This document shows positions 6,672 to 8,616 of a stretch of 8,616 nucleotides of DNA, piece by piece. The position numbers were made by a program, and so were the translations under genes. The stretch is from Bryobacterales bacterium. GTDB lineage: Bacteria; Acidobacteriota; Terriglobia; Bryobacterales; Bryobacteraceae. How positions within the stretch are numbered: the stretch's first letter is position 1; each line of letters begins with the position of its first letter. The stretch covers positions 1-8,616 of the forward strand of contig JALOKO010000128.1 in the NCBI GenBank assembly GCA_025456495.1, read 5' to 3'. The notes under the pieces were generated by a model, which did not search any database, had not been told where the DNA came from, and saw only the letters and a program-made list of their open reading frames with translations.

Positions 6672-7555
6672 GGCGCCGCATCCCCCTGAGGAGACGCAGC
6701 CAACGTAACGGCAAGGAAATCCACAACCTCCAGCATGCGCGGACCCGGCACTGTGAATGACGGTGAGAAGACGGGCACTACGCGCCGTTGGCGGACGGCT
6801 TTCAGTTCCTTGCGCACCGCCCAGGGGCTGAGAACGCGGGCCCGCAACTCGGGCGTTCCCTCGGGCCGGTCTCCCATCGCGCCTGCATCCAGAATGAAAT
6901 CCGGATCCAGGCGAAGCACCGTCTCCAGCGAGATGCGGGGATAGGCGGGCAGACCGCGGTCCTCCAGGACGTTCACGCCTCCCGCCGCCTCCAGAAGCTC
7001 GCCCAGATAGGAGCCGGGCCCGGCCGCGATCAGGCCCGTCAGAGAATCCGGGTCACGCCCCACAATCATCAACGTGCGGGTGGCTTTGCCGCGCGTGCGT
7101 TCCTGCGCCCTCAGGATGCCTTGCTGGATTCGCTTCGTCAGTGCCAGCGCTGCCTCTTCCGCACCCGCGGCGGCCCCAATCTGGTGGATGGCCGTTAGCG
7201 CATCGGCCATCGACCCCGACGGCACTTGCATGGATCGCAGCCCGAGAGCGTGAAGGCGGGTTTTGGCCTCAGAGGCGTCTTCGTTCAGGATCACCAGATC
7301 AGGCCGCATGCGCAGGATGTGTTCCACATCCGGTTTGCGATAACTGCCGATGCGCGGAAGGGTCTGCGCCTCCGGCGGGAACTTGCAGTAAGTGGAAACG
7401 CCCACCACCCGGGGTCCCGCCCCAATGGCAAACAGGGTTTCCGTGATGCTGGGAGAAGTACTGACAATGCGTTGAGGCTGCGCGTACGCGCACCCGGCCG
7501 CCAGCAATGCCAGCAGCAGGATGCGCGTCACGATGGATGCGTACGGCTGTTTCAT
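6668..7555 (-). CDS. btuF: Periplasmic corrinoid-binding protein, BtuF-like
   Basis: This 295-aa class III periplasmic binding protein delivers corrinoid to the BtuC-like permease. Residues 1-25 form a signal peptide (RILLLALLAAG core). Cleavage by signal peptidase I after CAYA is likely; Cys22 in LAAGC makes a weak lipobox, so a lipoprotein is a second possibility. The N-lobe opens with RIVSTSPSITETLFAIGAG (29-47), VVGVSTYCKFPPEA (50-63) and RIGSYRKPDVEHILRMRPDL (68-87), the BtuF pattern. The second lobe has YPRISLETVLRLDPDFIL (205-222) and ends in PGPRMLEVVDFLA. E78 and E211 sit where BtuF carries the two glutamates that dock on the permease; this alignment is by eye. The start is uncertain: ATG at 7555 gives a normal N-region, while an in-frame GTG at 7564 adds three residues. 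Neither has a clear Shine-Dalgarno. Only 22 nt separate it from the receptor stop. Confidence 0.88.
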   Translation of the reverse strand: MKQPYASIVTRILLLALLAAGCAYAQPQRIVSTSPSITETLFAIGAGPRVVGVSTYCKFPPEAQTLPRIGSYRKPDVEHILRMRPDLVILNEDASEAKTRLHALGLRSMQVPSGSMADALTAIHQIGAAAGAEEAALALTKRIQQGILRAQERTRGKATRTLMIVGRDPDSLTGLIAAGPGSYLGELLEAAGGVNVLEDRGLPAYPRISLETVLRLDPDFILDAGAMGDRPEGTPELRARVLSPWAVRKELKAVRQRRVVPVFSPSFTVPGPRMLEVVDFLAVTLAASPQGDAAP

Positions 7556-7577
7556 GGTTAGCACGGATGGGTCATCG

Positions 7578-8616
7578 TTAGAACTGCAGGTTCAACCCAA
7601 CCAAGCCCACCGCGCCGGGCGCAAGCCAGCCCGAATGGTAGTAGGTTTGGTTGAACAGATTGTCCATCTTGCCATAGAGCCGGGCCGACCGGCGCTCACC
7701 CTCCCAGACGAGGTAGCTGGCTACCAGGTCCGTCTTGTTAAAGGAGGGATTGGTGAAGGCACGGGAACGGCCGGCGGCGAAATAGAAATCGAAGGACCCC
7801 GACATGGCGATAAAGTCTACCGTGGTGTTGAAGCGCCGCGTCCAGTGATGCGACAGCACATAGCTCCAGACGTGGTTGTGGATGCGGCCCGGAACAAAGA
7901 AGCCACGGACGCTGATGTCCCTGTCCTGATTGGCGTTGACGTGGGTATAGGCAACGTTGACCAGGGTGGAGCGGGTGAGTTTGGCCTCCACGCCCAGTTC
8001 CACCCCGCGTGAGATGCCACCAGAGCCATTGATGTAGCCGATGAAGCGGCCGAAGGGATCCGTGGCTGCATCGATGCCTCCACTGGAGTCAAAGCCCGTC
8101 AAGGATACCGCGCGGCTGTAGAACCAGGTGGCCGACGCGCGCACGCGATTGCCGAACAGATACTGGTCAACGCCGGCGTCCACATTGTTGTAGCGGTCAG
8201 GACCGAGGCGCGGATCGCCATAGGCCGTGAAGCGCACTTCGCCAGTGGCTGGCACTGCGCCAAAGCCGCCGCCGAAACGCTCATATAAGGCTGGGGCACG
8301 ATAGGCATTTCCCACATGGGCGCGGACCTTGGTGTTGCTGGTAGGGATGAGGTAAGAGACAGAGAAGTCTCCGGTGAGCGCCCTGGGTGGCGCATTCAGT
8401 TGGAACGAGTCGTAGTTGTTGGCTGTGCCTGTCAGTTCGAACACCGGCCGCTGGAGAGCGAAGGCCTGGGCGCGACCGGAGGCCACAATCTGAAGACGCC
8501 GGTCCAGCAGCGAGACCTGAGAGGAGAAGTATCCGGCATGGGCGCCCTGCGTGATGTTGGTCCGCGTTGCCACTCGATTGGGCACGGGGAGGTTGTTGTC
8601 CTGACGGTCCAGATAG
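7578..8616 (-). CDS. TonB-dependent outer membrane receptor, probably corrinoid (BtuB-like), C-terminal part
   Basis: This is the last 345 or so residues of a TonB-dependent receptor; the signal peptide, Ton box, plug and first barrel strands lie beyond the right edge. Alternating polar/hydrophobic beta-strands run throughout. AHVGNAYRAPALYERFGG is the conserved mid-barrel motif of these receptors, and the C-terminus DNLFNQTYY...PGAVGLVGLNLQF is the diagnostic last strand with a terminal aromatic residue used for barrel insertion. The frame is open to 8616, so the apparent GTG start at 8585 is internal and should not be used. Corrinoid specificity rests on position, directly upstream of btuF with a 22-nt gap; siderophore or cobamide receptors share the same fold. 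A B12 riboswitch would be expected before its start, outside the window. Confidence 0.9.
   Translation of the reverse strand, partial: YLDRQDNNLPVPNRVATRTNITQGAHAGYFSSQVSLLDRRLQIVASGRAQAFALQRPVFELTGTANNYDSFQLNAPPRALTGDFSVSYLIPTSNTKVRAHVGNAYRAPALYERFGGGFGAVPATGEVRFTAYGDPRLGPDRYNNVDAGVDQYLFGNRVRASATWFYSRAVSLTGFDSSGGIDAATDPFGRFIGYINGSGGISRGVELGVEAKLTRSTLVNVAYTHVNANQDRDISVRGFFVPGRIHNHVWSYVLSHHWTRRFNTTVDFIAMSGSFDFYFAAGRSRAFTNPSFNKTDLVASYLVWEGERRSARLYGKMDNLFNQTYYHSGWLAPGAVGLVGLNLQF

Noticed and set aside
7556..7577. Cobalamin riboswitch in the receptor-btuF gap
   Set aside because: The gap is only 22 nt and has no B12-box-like sequence. A riboswitch of about 200 nt cannot fit.
8583..8585. GTG as start of a complete 335-residue receptor
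   Set aside because: The frame continues upstream to the window edge with barrel-like sequence, and the plug domain is missing. The gene is cut by the window rather than short.
1..8616. tRNA, rRNA, CRISPR arrays, insertion sequences, phage or toxin-antitoxin genes
   Set aside because: The coding sequences account for nearly all the window. No spaced repeats, terminal inverted repeats, transposase motifs or tRNA-like folds were seen.

Overview
The window is a compact, all-minus-strand stretch from a GC-rich Gram-negative bacterium. The outer membrane is implied by a TonB-dependent receptor, a TolC-family channel and a periplasmic binding protein. Nothing fixes the phylum. The style of the TolC-like protein and of the soluble hybrid kinase would fit Acidobacteriota or a neighbouring lineage, but that is a low-confidence guess.

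Read in the direction of transcription (right to left), the first block is a vitamin B12 (corrinoid) module. It holds the C-terminal part of a TonB-dependent receptor (8616-7578, cut by the right edge), a BtuF-like periplasmic corrinoid-binding protein (7555-6668), a BtuD-like ATPase (6671-5901), a BtuC-like FecCD permease (5904-4927) and cobyric acid synthase CobQ (4927-3521). The junctions are a 22-nt gap, two ATGA overlaps and one TGATG overlap, so the last four genes look translationally coupled in one operon. The genes describe capture of a corrinoid at the outer membrane, periplasmic binding, ATP-driven import, and amidation of a corrin ring intermediate in the cytoplasm. No B12 riboswitch is visible; if there is one it should lie upstream of the receptor start, beyond the right edge.

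A 142-bp non-coding gap (3520-3379) follows. It holds two strong adjacent hairpins immediately before the next gene. The second block is a soluble hybrid histidine kinase (REC-PAS-HisKA-HATPase-REC, 3378-1186). After 79 bp comes a TolC-family outer-membrane channel protein (1106-1, cut by the left edge). The channel has an unusually long Pro/Val/Met-rich insertion where the first beta-hairpin belongs. The kinase and channel could share a transcript, but only their orientation and spacing support this.

No tRNA, rRNA, CRISPR array, insertion sequence or attachment site was seen. Most genes are recognisable families. The points worth a second look are the coupling of cobQ to the importer, the hairpin pair before the kinase, the TolC insertion and the small in-frame repeat at the kinase C-terminus.
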